From: Nectonema munidae
Lineage: Eukaryota > Nematomorpha > Nectonematoida > Nectonematidae
DNA: 64,000 nt
Reading direction: 5' to 3'
Assembly: GCA_030549495.1 (NCBI GenBank)
Contig: JAUIRK010001049.1
Location: forward strand, 434,001 to 498,000
The notes beneath the pieces are model-generated. The model searched no databases. It saw nothing but the letters and a program-made list of their open reading frames with translations, and was not told the origin of the DNA. The position numbers and the translations under genes were made by a program. Below, piece after piece: positions 43,641 to 55,510 of the stretch (positions within the stretch are counted from its first letter, which is position 1; every line of letters starts with the position of its first letter).

Positions 43641-44360
43641 ATCTTCCTCCATACGAATTTCCTTGTTCCCTCCAAAACGTTGATCGGTGTTCGTTATGGT
43701 TTCGTTAAATGCATTTTGCGTTATTCCAATATCGAATACTACAGAATTTTGATTCGGAAATATATTTGTTAATGTTTAGAAACTCTTCTTATATTCTGGT
43801 TATAAATTTGATCATTTTTAGCGTTAGGATCATTTGTATAAAAATTTGGGAGCTTTGAGGATTGTCGTCATAAACACCACGGCTTGTTACATTAACATCA
43901 TTTGTGAAAAAAATTTGAAGACCTTGGTTGTTCTTGTTATAGAGATCATGATTGGAATCAAATTTTTTAGAAGACCCGTGGTACATGATTAGCATTATTT
44001 TTATGGAAATATTCTAGCTAGGTACATTTTGCAGTACAGCCACATAGAATCAATTTTGGTGACGACATTTAATAATATAATTGTAAAAATGAATCGAAAA
44101 CATTGCGTGTCATATTTATAGACAACAAAAATTTAACAACCAATGAAAAACAAGTATTTTTTATAATTTGTCGGTTGTTGTTAACTATTTAAAAATAGTA
44201 GCCGGTCACGTGGTCGTTTCGAGCGAATATAATATTGATTTATTGAACCAAGTCAATTGAAAGAAAGTGTATCCCAATTCCTTTCAAAAGAATTAAGCTA
44301 TGATAAACTACTAACTTTTTTTACGAATATATCATGTTAAAAGTGTAGCGACAATAAAAG
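43640..44360. other. Intergenic stretch between Helitron and mab-21
   Basis: AT-rich DNA with no frame I recognise. A short minus-strand frame at 43789-43995 has no domain. Confidence 0.4.
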
Positions 44361-44367
44361 CCTTTAT

Positions 44368-44654
44368 TTAATTAAAAGATTCAAGGAATTTTGGATTAAA
44401 TAACAACTCCCTCAACAAATGCCAGGTGTGTTTTGATGCTAATTCTAAAGATAAATCAGATTTAACTTTTAAAAGGTCAATTCTTGGTAGAAAGTAGTGT
44501 GGACAGCACTTGCACTGTAAACAGTTGGTGAGTTGTAGAAGGATTCCATTGATCCGATCGCCCAAGTACTTTTCCTGCCATTCTTCTTCATTTGGGTGCT
44601 TTTCACTTTCAAACAACACCAATGTTTTCAGGAGGTAATAGCTTACCGGGTTTT
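44368..44654 (-). CDS. mab-21: mab-21 terminal exon
   Basis: It encodes NPVSYYLLKTLVLFESEKHP, LGDRINGILLQLTNCLQCKC, CPHYFLPRIDLLK and TWHLLRELLFNPKFLESFN, then TAA. The CLQC..CPHYFLP block is the family signature. An AATAAA poly(A) signal starts on the last base of the stop codon (44368-44363), so the 3' UTR may be only tens of bases. Confidence 0.9.
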
Positions 44655-47600
44655 CTAGAGTTATTTTGATAGATAGATAGATTAAATAAATAAAGAGAGA
44701 GAGTACAAATTAAATGAAGCATGATAATTGCCAATCAATTTCGGTTCGCTCTAACTCTTCCACGAACTGCGAGTCTTTGACTTACTGCCCAAATATATAA
44801 TTTGTGCGCCATAAAAAACCTATCAAAATAGATTCCACAACCTTTTGGTGTATTAGAAGCAGTAACAAGTCTTTTTACAATGTTGATAGCTTTAAAATTA
44901 TTTTTATCACTCAATCCCGTGACATAAACTAAACTTTGATGCCACCATATCTTCATGGTTTAGAAGGGTTATAGATAGATAGATAGAGACACCTTTATAG
45001 ATGATCTTCCTTTAAAATTTACCAGCTAAGCTTGTGACAACTTGTGAAAAATTCTTCTACCTTATGGTGATAATTTATCGGAAGCATCTCTATTTTTTAA
45101 AGTCAAATCTTATAAAAATGTTAATCAAAATAATTGCGGCTTTTAGTAAAGGTTCTCTATTTTTATCAGAAAACCAGAGAAGCAGAGAATTAAGAAATAC
45201 ATCTTTATTTCTAAAAACAGCCCTAGATATAAAAGCCCAATGTAAGAAACGTTTAAAACTGGTAGGATATAAAATTTTATAAATTGATACGAAATGCCTT
45301 AAGTACGGCTAAATCAGGTAGGAAATATTTTGTGTGGAAAATTTCTTAGACACGAAACGTCTTGGGTAAGAATCGTTCTGAAACCAAAGTATTGATAAAA
45401 AAAGTAAATAAAATTTACCGGGAAAGTCTAAGTGAAAATCTCGTAAACTTTTCAAGATGTCAAAGCACTTTTTTCTCATTCCACCAGAAAGAAGGATGCT
45501 TTCTCCCTCGGGAATTTGTATTAGCCAAGAGTCTTGTTCTGTATTTGGAGAATAAATACAAAAATGTTATTAAAATACATTAAGGAAAACGTATACTCCA
45601 AAAATAATAAATAACTTTTTTGGATTTGACAATACACTTGATGATTGGAAAGAAGAGTGAAGCCTGATGACTTCACCTGGGAAATTACTTGAGAATTCGG
45701 CCAGAGCGAAATACAATCCGTGATTTGATAGGGCCATTGCATCCCGCTTTTAGGCCACATTCCATTGCATTTGAAAGATGGCGTAAACTTTATCTTATAA
45801 ATTCCGTTGATTCTCACCTAAATAACCAATTTTCGTGTAAACTTTTACTTCATGCTAAAAAGGAGAGGGTGGAATGGGAGCCAATTGTCCTAGAATCTCA
45901 GAAATAATTTGTTTTACTTAAACAATTTTTTAATTGTTAAGTTATAATAATTAATTGTTCGAAAAGTAAGGAGTCTTTATTCAAAATTTTAAGAGATAAA
46001 TTTTCGACAACTATGGTCATAAACGGATCTTCAACTAACAACTGTTGGAAAAGGGTGACGAGTTACTGGGATTATAGAAAAATGTATGAGGAAAACCTTT
46101 AGAGAAGAAAAAGGGAGATCAGTGTATATGAAGTCGTGTGAATATGTTACTAATATGATAGACATATTTTTAAAGATTAGTTCACAAATATAGCTTAGTA
46201 TATGTGCATTATTATATATCATTTTTACTTTAAGTTCGTCTTTTTTCGCCTTAAGTTCGTCCTTTTTCATTTTAAATTCCTCTTTTAAATTGAAAGTCTT
46301 GCTTTATAAAAGTAAAGGTACCATGAGATGTTTTCATTGAGAAGGCACACTTGCGCAGCTTGTATCAAACTATGAGGAAAGTAGGCTTGATGCGGCATCG
46401 AACCCAAGAACTTGAGTTATCGAAACCCAGTATGTAACCAACATTACTCATGCCCCTCTAGAATAAGTTTTTTCAGTTAATATTATTAAACTTTCAGGAC
46501 TAAAATTTTATTATGCATACTAAAAAATGCGTCTGTCTGTGTTGAATACTAGTCAAAAAGTAGGACAGAAAATTAACATTCTAATCTGTGCAAGTTTAAA
46601 CATTCATTTAACCTAATCATTAATTTTTTGAATTTTACCATATCTTAAGGCTAGCAACTGATTATTTTATTTTGTCTCTTTTTTTTTACAAAATGTTCCC
46701 CAATTTGTGTTAAATAATTTTATAGATAAAAATACTGAATTTTATATCTGAAATCTCTTATTTTTTTGTTTAGAATCTTTTCATAAATATTAGATATAAC
46801 CTTGAAAAAAACTTCAGAACAAATAAACAAGTTGTCAGCGCTATTATATATCAAAAATTGGAAAAAACAGATCAATTTAATAGATTTAAGTTTAAAATTT
46901 TATAACTTGCAGGATATGTCATGTATTCGCATCGGTTCGCTAAATATTAATATAAAAGGCAGAGAGGAACATCGATGCCCTTTTCGTTACTGTCTTTTCG
47001 CCTTCACCATTCCCTGTCTTTTTGCCCAATTCCTTTTTCTACTTAGAAATTTTTTTACACTTCTCTTGATTATGTATAATAAAATTTCAAAAGAAAAAAA
47101 TGAGAATTGATCAAGCTTCTTTCAACTGAATTCTTGTCCATTAAGAGCTTCCGAATGACTTGGAATTACGTATTCAACTGCAAAAGGTATTATCCAAAAG
47201 AATGAAGATGAAAAAACTGTTAAAGTAATGCCAGAAAGCAACATGGTAGGCCTAAAAAAGATTCTCACACCTGAAAGCTGCCATTTCTTAGAAAATATAT
47301 AAATAAACAAATTGATGTAGTGAATAAAGAAAATATAAATTTTCACTTTTTATCCAAAACAATTTCAAACACAATTATTACAATAACCTACATTTATTTG
47401 TAGATTTTTATCAAATGATTTTTTTTCGTTTTTTTTTATGAATGAGCCTTTATACGCTACATTTTAACTAGTTCTTGAGTTAGTGCATTTTTTAAAAAAG
47501 AAATCAAATTTAACTTAAAAAATGACATGAAAAATACCTCTATATGAGTTTAAATAAAGGGGACCGTCCATTCCAAAATTCTGAAAGGTTTCTTTATAAT

Positions 47601-48888
47601 TCTTAATTTTTCAACGAATCAAAAAATATTCCTTCAAATTTATTATTAATATTTTAAATATCTCGAATTATACACATGATGCATGATAAAAAATATTTTA
47701 TTTAAATTTTTGGTGAAAATCAGGGGGTCGCATGATAAGCGAGGTGGGAGGGGATTCCCAAAATAGAAATAATGATATTGGTGTAATGAGTGAAAAATAT
47801 TTTTTTTTAGTAGACTTTATCCTTTGCGTAAAATTTACTAACTGAAAACTTTTTTTAATTAAATTTAGAACCAATTTTATATTTCTTATATGAAATGGCT
47901 AGTTAAAATATAGCGTCCAAAATATTAGTTTTAATAATGAATTTTTAAGAACAAAAAAAATTCAAAAAACTGAAAACTAAACTTTGAGGGAGGGCCAGGG
48001 GGCAATTTAGATAAAATAATTTACAATAACTAATCAGACAATAGAGAGCATGTGTTGAAAAAGGATTTAATATAAAGAAAGTAAGTTCAAAGTATCCCTA
48101 ATTTAAAACCAAGAATGCGTTGAATACTTTATATACTATATTGTATACTGCTTTATTTTTTTGTTGTTTCTCGTGATGATGTATATTTTATTTTTAGTTT
48201 AGAATATTTTGGTAGATAAACTAATTTTAGGATTTTTTATACTGTTTTTATTTATCATAAAAGATTTTGGAGGCAGCTCCACCAACTTTAATCATGCATT
48301 TACTGTGATTATGTCATCAATTTTTAAACTTTTGTTACTTCTTTTCTTTTGCATAAACGAATTTCCATGATATCAAGTTCCAATAAATTTTCCATGCTTC
48401 TCAAAATTTAATTTTAACACAAAAGTATTTTCTAATAATTTTGTTAAGTGACATACATTTTACCTTAATACAATTTATCCAAAAAACACTCACCAGACAA
48501 AATCCCACACAACGGTTTACAAAATGTGTAAAACTTGTAAAATGTCATACTTCTAAGCAATCAGAAGAAATACCACCGATTGCTTTCACTTCATTTATAG
48601 GCATGAAGCTTTCAATTTCGGAGGAAAGTAAATTTGTTTGCAACTTTTCAACTGCTAAGTTAATCAAAGAATTGAAGCGACATCGGATTTTCTTTGCTGA
48701 TAAGTATCCAGAAGCAGTAATGAACTCCACCCAAAGACTCATCGATCTTTTTCTTCCGTCACTGAGTTTTAGTACCCCGTATCCGGGCTGAGAAAAATCA
48801 TCGACAAAATTTAGCACTCCCATTTGATTTAAGTAAAGCAAAATCTGGAATTCATTTCGTCCCACAACACTGATCCCTTCATAGTAGT
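44368..48888 (-). CDS. mab-21: mab-21 orthologue (Mab-21-like 1/2), N-terminal exon not found
   Basis: A developmental regulator of the Mab-21/cGAS nucleotidyltransferase-fold family (MAB21L1/L2 in vertebrates), needed in eye, neural and sensory development in animals. Four exons, 48888-48551, 45817-45616, 45538-45419 and 44654-44368, join in phase and align without large gaps to residues from about 62 to the end of MAB21L1 as I remember it. A stretch of perfect conservation, LKLSDGRKRSMSLWVEFITA then SGYLSA, supports orthology. Where catalytic cGAS has NEFD, this gene has NEFQ, so the second acidic residue is replaced and activity is unlikely. An insertion of about 14 residues occurs before VRINGIYKI. 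The first 60 or so residues must be coded by an exon above 48888 that I could not recognise. Convergent with the cadherin gene. Confidence 0.85.
44669..44683. repeat. (GATA)n microsatellite
   Basis: About four GATA units just inside the last mab-21 intron; a second short GATA run lies at 44971-44988. Confidence 0.8.
44735..44956 (-). mobile_element. piggyBac transposase fragment
   Basis: 74 codons: MKIWWHQSLVYVTGLSDKN, AINIVKRLVTASNTPKGCG, IYFDRFFMAHKLYIWAVSQR and GRVRANR. The IYFDRFF...L...RVRANR arrangement is the piggyBac DNxFTS...GTxRxNR segment, with the second catalytic Asp present. The rest of the element is absent or unrecognisable. It lies in the last mab-21 intron. Confidence 0.75.
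45419..45538 (-). CDS. mab-21: mab-21 exon with GGMRKKC block
   Basis: Acceptor CTCCAAATACAG, donor GTAAAT. It encodes QDSWLIQIPEGESILLSGG, MRKKCFDILKSLRDFHLDFP, matching DAWVLQFAEAENRLLQGGCR and KKCLSILKTLRDRHLELPG. Confidence 0.9.
45616..45817 (-). CDS. mab-21: mab-21 exon with FTPSFKC block
   Basis: Acceptor GGTTATTTAG. It encodes VRINGIYKIKFTPSFKCNGM, WPKSGMQWPY, SLWPNSQVISQVKSSGFTLL, matching IRDRYVVQITPAFKCTGIWP and following residues of MAB21L1. The donor GTTATT is weak but is the one that keeps the frame. Confidence 0.8.
45818..48550. other. 2.7-kb mab-21 intron
   Basis: Contains the second SINE copy. I saw no other feature except small 12-mer repeats with AAGTTCGTC near 46230-46270. 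Confidence 0.45.
46312..46460 (-). mobile_element. tRNA-derived SINE, copy 2
   Basis: Minus strand: A-box-like GTTGGTTACATACTGGG, B box TTGGGTTCGATGCC, body TTCTCAATGAAAACATC and tail ATGGTACCTTTAC. Aligns over its length with copy 1. It lies in a mab-21 intron, same transcriptional sense as that gene. Confidence 0.7.
48551..48888 (-). CDS. mab-21: mab-21 exon with YEG...SGYLSA block
   Basis: Acceptor TTTTAACTTTAG and donor GTATGA. It encodes YYEGISVVGRNEFQILLYLN, QMGVLNFVDDFSQPGYGV and SMSLWVEFITASGYLSAKKI, then a divergent region ending SSDCLE. It needs one base from an upstream exon. Confidence 0.85.
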
Positions 48889-51330
48889 CTAAAGTTAAAA
48901 TTATAATCACTTATTGATATGCTCATAGTAGACATTTGTGAGTGCGTCTCGAGATGATGATCATTTTGACTTCAAAGTGACTGATAAGGCACTTTTCATT
49001 TATGAAGGAAGTGTTCTCTTAGCGTTAAAAATATTGGTAATTTAAAAAATTTCAAAAATCAAATAACTTAAAACTTCGGGTGTGAAATATTTTAATATAA
49101 CAAAGAAAACATTTATAAGACACATTCTTCTCTCATGTAACAAAAAAGGTCGCAAGACTTTATCCTAAAAACTTGATTTCGATAAGAAACTTTATAAGGA
49201 AATTAAAGTAAGGTCGTTCAATCCTTCTTATGATTGAGTTGGTCGATAAAAATGTCGCTTAAATCAAAAGTTGTTAAACGTTTGTTTACGAATCAATAGG
49301 TAATATGGAAAAACATTTTAAAAAAACTTGACACAATTTAGAAGTATATAAACACTTAAGGTTTTTACTTAAATGCTTATTTATATCTAAAAAAATAAAA
49401 CCGATTACAAATATCTTTAATTGTAAAAACATTGTTAATAAAGTTAGAGTTTTAAATTTTGACTCGATAGATTTAAGATATTTTTAATAATGAAGACTCC
49501 TAAATTGGCTTGCTTTGAAAATTTTGAAAGAAAAAGAAACAAAAAGCAAAATGGAATCATTAGCTGTCTTATTGATCGTAGTAATATGTCAATTTATGTA
49601 TACAAAAGAAATTTGCTATCGGTTTATAACCGAATAGAACTGATTTTTCTTACAGCATAAATTATTTCAATTAAAAAGTTAACAAAAAAGTTATGAAAAT
49701 GAATGAAATGTAGGAAAGTTGAAACTGGAAAATGAGTAGAAGTATTATAGATAGAGTATGAGATGAGTCTAACAATTCAAATTCCTAGATGCACAAATAT
49801 TCTAGGGAAGATAAGTTTGTTTGGTTACTACTGAAATTGGGATCGCTACTACTAAAAATAACTTTGCTATAGCTATCATTAATTTGAACAAAAAAAGCTT
49901 CATTATTTAATTAGACAATTTTGTGCTCGTTTTTCGTTATCGTTACCTTAATAAAAAGTTTCGTTACTTTTCATTAATTCTTTTGAAAAAAACTTGTAAC
50001 TATTTTTAGAAAATAATAAATTAAAAAAGTATATTATGATTCAATTACATCATTGAGTAATTTTGAAATATCACATATAATTTGCTGAAATGGGTTTACT
50101 GGAAGAGAATTCTACATAAATTTGGAATTAAAAAAAAAAGTTGCAAATTATTTGCATAAGTATGGAAGTCATGAATAAATATTTGTAGTGCCTTCATTTA
50201 CACTGCATGTCAAAATTTATATAACGAAAAATTAACAAATATAACTTCAAAATGTTTTATCTTTATCGTCAATTTCAAAAAATTTTCTTCGTTATTGTAA
50301 TTAGCGAGAACGAAAATGTCGTTATTTTCGAAATTCTCATCAGGGCCCCCGATATTGGGGTGCGGGGCATGGCTCCCTCACTTTTTTTAAAGCCAGGCTA
50401 TTTTTAGTATTGTTAAAAAAAATAGATGATTTAAAAAAGGATAAAAATTATTCAATTGGTTCAGAATTATTCGAAATATCTCTTCTCATGATGTTAACAT
50501 GAGCAGTTTAAAAGTAGAATACTCATTTTTAAATATTACATGTTTTATAATAAAACATTTGCAAGTTTTACATAAAGATGATAAAAAAATAATACGAAAC
50601 GTGATTTCAGTGATTTGTTGTTAGTAAATCCAGCTACTACTACTACACCCTAATGATCTTTTTCTCTTGTTCAAAAGCAACGATCTACTATGACACAAAA
50701 ACGTTTTGCATCATCTCATTATCTATTCTCAATTGTCACAAACATTTTACTGATCAAAGAGACTTGACTGTGTATATCAAAACACAAAGAACGCTATTTA
50801 CACTTTGGAAAATTTATTTCAAATGATTTTGTTTAAAAGAAGTGGATTCATTTTTTATACGAGAATCTTGATTTTTACTTTATAATTATGTTCACCTTAA
50901 TAATAACTTTTATGAAATAATATCTTGCATTTTTAATAAAACTCTTAAAATTGCTGCTATCATGAATTACTTAACTTATAATATCTAGGCTTGTGTATTG
51001 TGTAAGCATACACTCATAAATATTCTAAGAAAAGTTAATAGTTAAATTTATATTTTGATCTCAAAAATTTGCGATGATTTGATTAACACTTGAACCATTA
51101 GTTTGATTCGTTGCTGAAAATCAAGAGTTATGGTGAGCAAGAGTTATGTAAAAAATTATTTTTATTTCTTAGTTACGAATACGTGAGCAAGCATCTCTTC
51201 CTTGCATAATATTTCTAATGAGATCAATATTTTTCGTCATTTGTGTTGATTGCTAATGAAATTTTAGGAATTTGTTTGATTCACGAATTGTGTGAATTTT
51301 TCAGAAAAAGAAAAAGAATCATAGAATTGT
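48889..51330. other. AT-rich region upstream of recognised mab-21 exons
   Basis: Should hold or precede the missing first mab-21 exon, but no matching block was found by eye. A GC-rich spot at 50341-50385 stands out; its partner, if it is an element end, was not found. Confidence 0.35.
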
Positions 51331-52235
51331 GCTGAAGCATTTTAAACTAAATTACCACATCTGCTCTCTGGATATGCGCACCCGAAAATATTTATACAAC
51401 ATGGATAAGAGAGGTTTGGGATTCAGAGCTCTACCTGATAAAACACTTAGGATAAAAAGGTGAAAATGATATTGGTGGTAAAAGGTCCAAAGTTAGACTC
51501 ACTGTATCACTTTGTTTCAATCAAATTGATACTTTTCAAAAAGTGGCGTCATAGGAAAATCTCAAAATCGAAGATGTTTTAAGAACAGCAATATGAGCTT
51601 ATACCTGTCATTTACTATGCCAATAAGAAAGTTTCGATGAAAGCGACAACCTTGATTGACTGGATAAGATCTTATGATAAACGTATTGCATTACATGAGT
51701 GACATGTTTTATCGATGCTTGATACTTCTTCATCTCATCCCCTCTTAGAACTTTGCAACGTTAAGTAACTTTGTATTCCTCCCAAGCACAACGTGTTTCG
51801 GCTTTGGACGCGTCATTGGGTTCCATCCTTTTTAAAAGAAGTAAGGCCTACAACGCTAGAAGACTGTTTTAATCCTTGTAAAACAAAAGCATCTACGAAT
51901 ACGTCTGAAAAAACAATGAAGATACCACGAATATTGCTCAACTTCCAGAACTTACTCGTCTTCATCTTTACCACATGCAATTAAGGGTGTAGATCAGTTC
52001 TTTGAATAAAAAAAAGATTTAAGAGCTATAGAGGGGAACAAGAAATTTTGTTGAAATCTCATCTACTCGTAATGCCGAATAAAAATGTTATTCAGACGAG
52101 TTGGAAGAAACTGCTTTGTTTCAATCTAAATCAAAAGTTACATCGATGTCTACAGTTCTTTCAAAAGCTTAGGATCTTAAAAAATTTTCAAGAACAAAGT
52201 TACGAAGAGTCTTTGAAGGATATTGAAATATAATT
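51330..52235 (+). mobile_element. pogo/Tigger-like transposase fossil
   Basis: With many breaks the plus strand reads IYNMDKRGLGFRALPDKTL, KVRLTVSLCFNQ, IGKSQNRRCFKNSN, TSSSHPLLELCNV and LDASLGSILFK, the order of Tigger transposases (NMDETGLFxxxLP, LTVxLxxN, xNxxxHP, LQPLDxGVI). Old and non-functional; ends not located. Confidence 0.7.
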
Positions 52236-55200
52236 GAAATAATTCAGAAAAAAATTATTGAAGGTAAAAAAAGACTAAAGAGACATTATTTACGAACTGT
52301 TTTAATTCAAATGAATTTTAAATTTTTTTACTTTTTGTTAATAATTGTATATTTTCATATATTGTGTATAATAAATTTGATATTATATAGGATAAAACTT
52401 TTCTCTGTTCAAAGTATCCCTCTTTCGTTAGATATACATGTGTAAAGTAGAAAATATGAATTACTTATCCTCCTTTTATTTTAAAAACATTATTTATCCC
52501 AGTGGCAAAGATCAATAATCACTTATAATAACACGCACACCACAATAGCCGCTATACCCAATCTGTATACAAGAGCATAAAGATCGGAAAAATATATACA
52601 GAAAAAGGTAGGACATATCTTGATTAAGCCCATTTGATATAAATTTTGTTTATTTTTTTTTAGGTCGATAAAAAATTTTTTAGACTTAGTTTGCTTATTT
52701 GTATGTAGATATAAAAATGATCAACTGCACCTTTTTCACCACTTATAGACAAGTTAACAATATTAAGTATATAACCCATCCGAAGCTTTAAAATTTGTTA
52801 AATTGAGTTTAAACTTTAACTACCAGGGTAATAGAAAAATATATTTTTTTTTTAATAATTTGAGCTTTTCTGCCTTGTTTATACTATATGTAAATAAAAA
52901 AAATTTCTTGATGATTTTTTGACATGTTCCCATTTGGGAAGATTGGTACAAAAAGTAGTAAAAAATTTATTTGTTCAATAAAGGGTCAAAAAACATTATT
53001 TAGAATGAAATTCTTGCAATGTAAATGAAGACGCAGGCATATTACTCAGTCGATAGTTTTTTTACATAATCTGCATCTTACTTCGCTTACTTTAATTGGA
53101 TGATGAGGAAGAGGAAGTGATCGAGCAGAACATACTGGCGCATTTAATGAAGAATTCAGACATCCAGAAACACAACTATGGATAATGTTATTTCTCTTCT
53201 AAATTCTAAGTGAGTTTTATCTGAATCGAGTTCTCTATATAAAAGCCAAGATGATACAAAGTAGATCCACTCCTCCCATATATTTGTTATATTTATTTAT
53301 TATACATGATTGTTGAATTTCTTTTGTACCTAAGATTTCACCCATCTTGAAGCATTGTAACATTGTTTGAAAGCATGACGACTGGTCTGTTATTGACAGC
53401 AATTAATCTTCTCGAAATTGTATACTTCAAATGTTCCTCTTTCCATTATTTTAAATTTTTCTTGTCTGTTAATGGACAGCATTTCACTCGGATCATACGC
53501 AATGGGTTGAAAAATGTTCTCAACGAATTCATTAAAACAGCGAATCTAATAAAAGCAAATGCCTCAACTCTTGTTTGTTTTTTAAGTTTTGAACCGCCCC
53601 CTCATCGTGATTTTCACCCCACCTGTTCTATTTTTTAATAGAGAGGATCTAGAATCCTATGACTACTCATAAGATGTAATTAAGTTTTTATCCCTCCTTA
53701 TTGTCATTAAATAGTTATTGAAACCAAACCGATGGTCACAGTCTATCTGTATAGTCTATTGCTAGATATGCTATACTCTAACAAAGTGAAAGCTTAATAT
53801 CATGACGCTAAAAATCATATTTTAAAATTTTTAGCAACGAAATGTTACCAAACTAGATAAGTAAGACAGAAAAACGAAAATCTTATGGGCCTTTTAACTT
53901 GAAATTGAAGGTTTAAAATATTTTGAGGAAAATTTACTACAAACCGTAAATTTATAAGAATTAGCCATTCCATTCCTTTGTCCTATGAAATACATGAAAA
54001 TGAAATTATTTGCACCAAGTTTTATTAACAAAAATTTTAAGGAAAAGTGAAAACTTTGCCAACTATTCAAAGCAATCTTGATAAAAACATTAAATAAAAT
54101 AAATTCAGAGGTGCTATATATTTGATTTGACCTAAACCACGCATTTGATTGACACTTGCAGGTATCAAAACCTCTAAAGGCGAATACTGAATTCAGAAAT
54201 AAAACTAGCACATACAGTTAATGTAAAATTTGAATCAAAATTTTTGGAGACAATTTTTATAAGTAAATCTCAAAATTGATTGAAAATAACATGACCGTTT
54301 TAGTATAAAAACACATATTTTATGTAAAATTTAAAGGAATATTTTATTAGATATATTTCTGATCAATCAAAATTTTGATTGACATTTTCTAAAAAGTAGC
54401 CAGATTATTGAAAAAATCAAATATATAAAGTGTTATGCGTTCAAAACTGTGTATAATTATAAATTTTCAAGGTAGTGTATAATATAGACGGTAAGTTATA
54501 AAAGGTTAACAACAGATAATGTCATAATTTTGCTGAAAATGTTAATTTTTTGGTTTTATTGAGAGTTTTTGACGATGGTGCCATACAACTACCACAGAAA
54601 TGCTACCAAAATATGAAGCCAACAATCATAGGAAAATTCTAGAAATTTGAAAGGATATATCGCAAATTTGGTATAATTAATTTTTTAGTGAAAGGTCCCC
54701 TATCACTAATAGGGTTATGGGTATTTATTAGTTAAAGTTATGTCTAAAATATATTCTGGGAAAAAATGTAATACAGCATTTCCTTTTTTGCAAGTCTTTC
54801 ATAAATGTGTAGATGGCGTTAAAAACCAAGTTCTAAATATTTTCCCTTTTTCAATTTATAAAATTTTTTATTTCTTCCATATTTTTAATTGTAATTTGCG
54901 CATTAATTATTTTGATCTTTCCGTTAGTAAATTATTATGCGAATTCAAACCTTTTTGGAAATTAAGTTTGAATAAACGTGTGAACACGAGGGTGTTCATT
55001 AGAGATGTATCGGATGTGAATTTTTTTACACCCGCCGATGCGAATATTAGATTTGACATCCTAGCGAATGAGGATGCGGATATCCAAAATAAATTTTGGA
55101 ATATAGAATATTTTTATAAAGTTATATGTTTTATATTTTACAGTTTTTTACTTGCTAATTTTACTTGCTTTTATAGATAAATGATTGACTTTTTCTAACT

Positions 55201-55260
55201 ATAAGATTATAGAATATAGCAAGTGAAAATTTCCTCGATTTTTTCTATACGACTATATAT
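52236..55260. other. AT-rich stretch without supported gene
   Basis: Frames at 53363-53638 (+) and 54740-55180 (+, 146 codons) have no recognisable domain and strong low-complexity bias. I leave them uncalled. Confidence 0.4.
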
Positions 55261-55271
55261 CAGGCTGCGAG

Positions 55272-55510
55272 GGTTCCTAGTCAAAATGCCCGCTACCAAA
55301 ATCTCAGAAAACAAAAATCTCTGATACTAAAATCCCCAAATTTCTGAAAACCAAAATCTTTACTACCAAATCTCTGAAACAAACGATATACTTAAATTAT
55401 ATAAGATAGCAAAACTTTCAAAAACTTGAATAACCAAATAGAATTCCAATAACCAAAATAAGAAGTTTCGCAAACCAAAATATACGAAACGAAAGTCTCT
55501 GATAAAGAAT
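55272..55510. repeat. MITE family B end with CCAAAATCT array
   Basis: Starts GGTTCCTAGTCAAAATGCCC, like the end of the element at 57123, followed by about ten degenerate CCAAAATCTCTGAAA-type units. No matching right end was found. Confidence 0.55.

Noticed and set aside
46230-46270. Short AAGTTCGTC repeats as a coding coiled coil on the minus strand
   Set aside because: Only two to three units, no acceptor or donor in phase with mab-21.
49900-50345. Inverted GTTATCG/CGATAAC-like motifs around 49935 and 50290
   Set aside because: Similarity too short and uneven, and no target duplication.
53894-54211. 105-codon minus-strand frame, tested as the missing mab-21 N-terminal exon
   Set aside because: No similarity to the conserved EPRFISSL-type region of MAB21 proteins.
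54740-55180. 146-codon plus-strand frame
   Set aside because: Low-complexity Phe/Asn/Lys composition without domain. The more complex part near 55000-55080 looks like element-derived DNA, but no ends could be paired.
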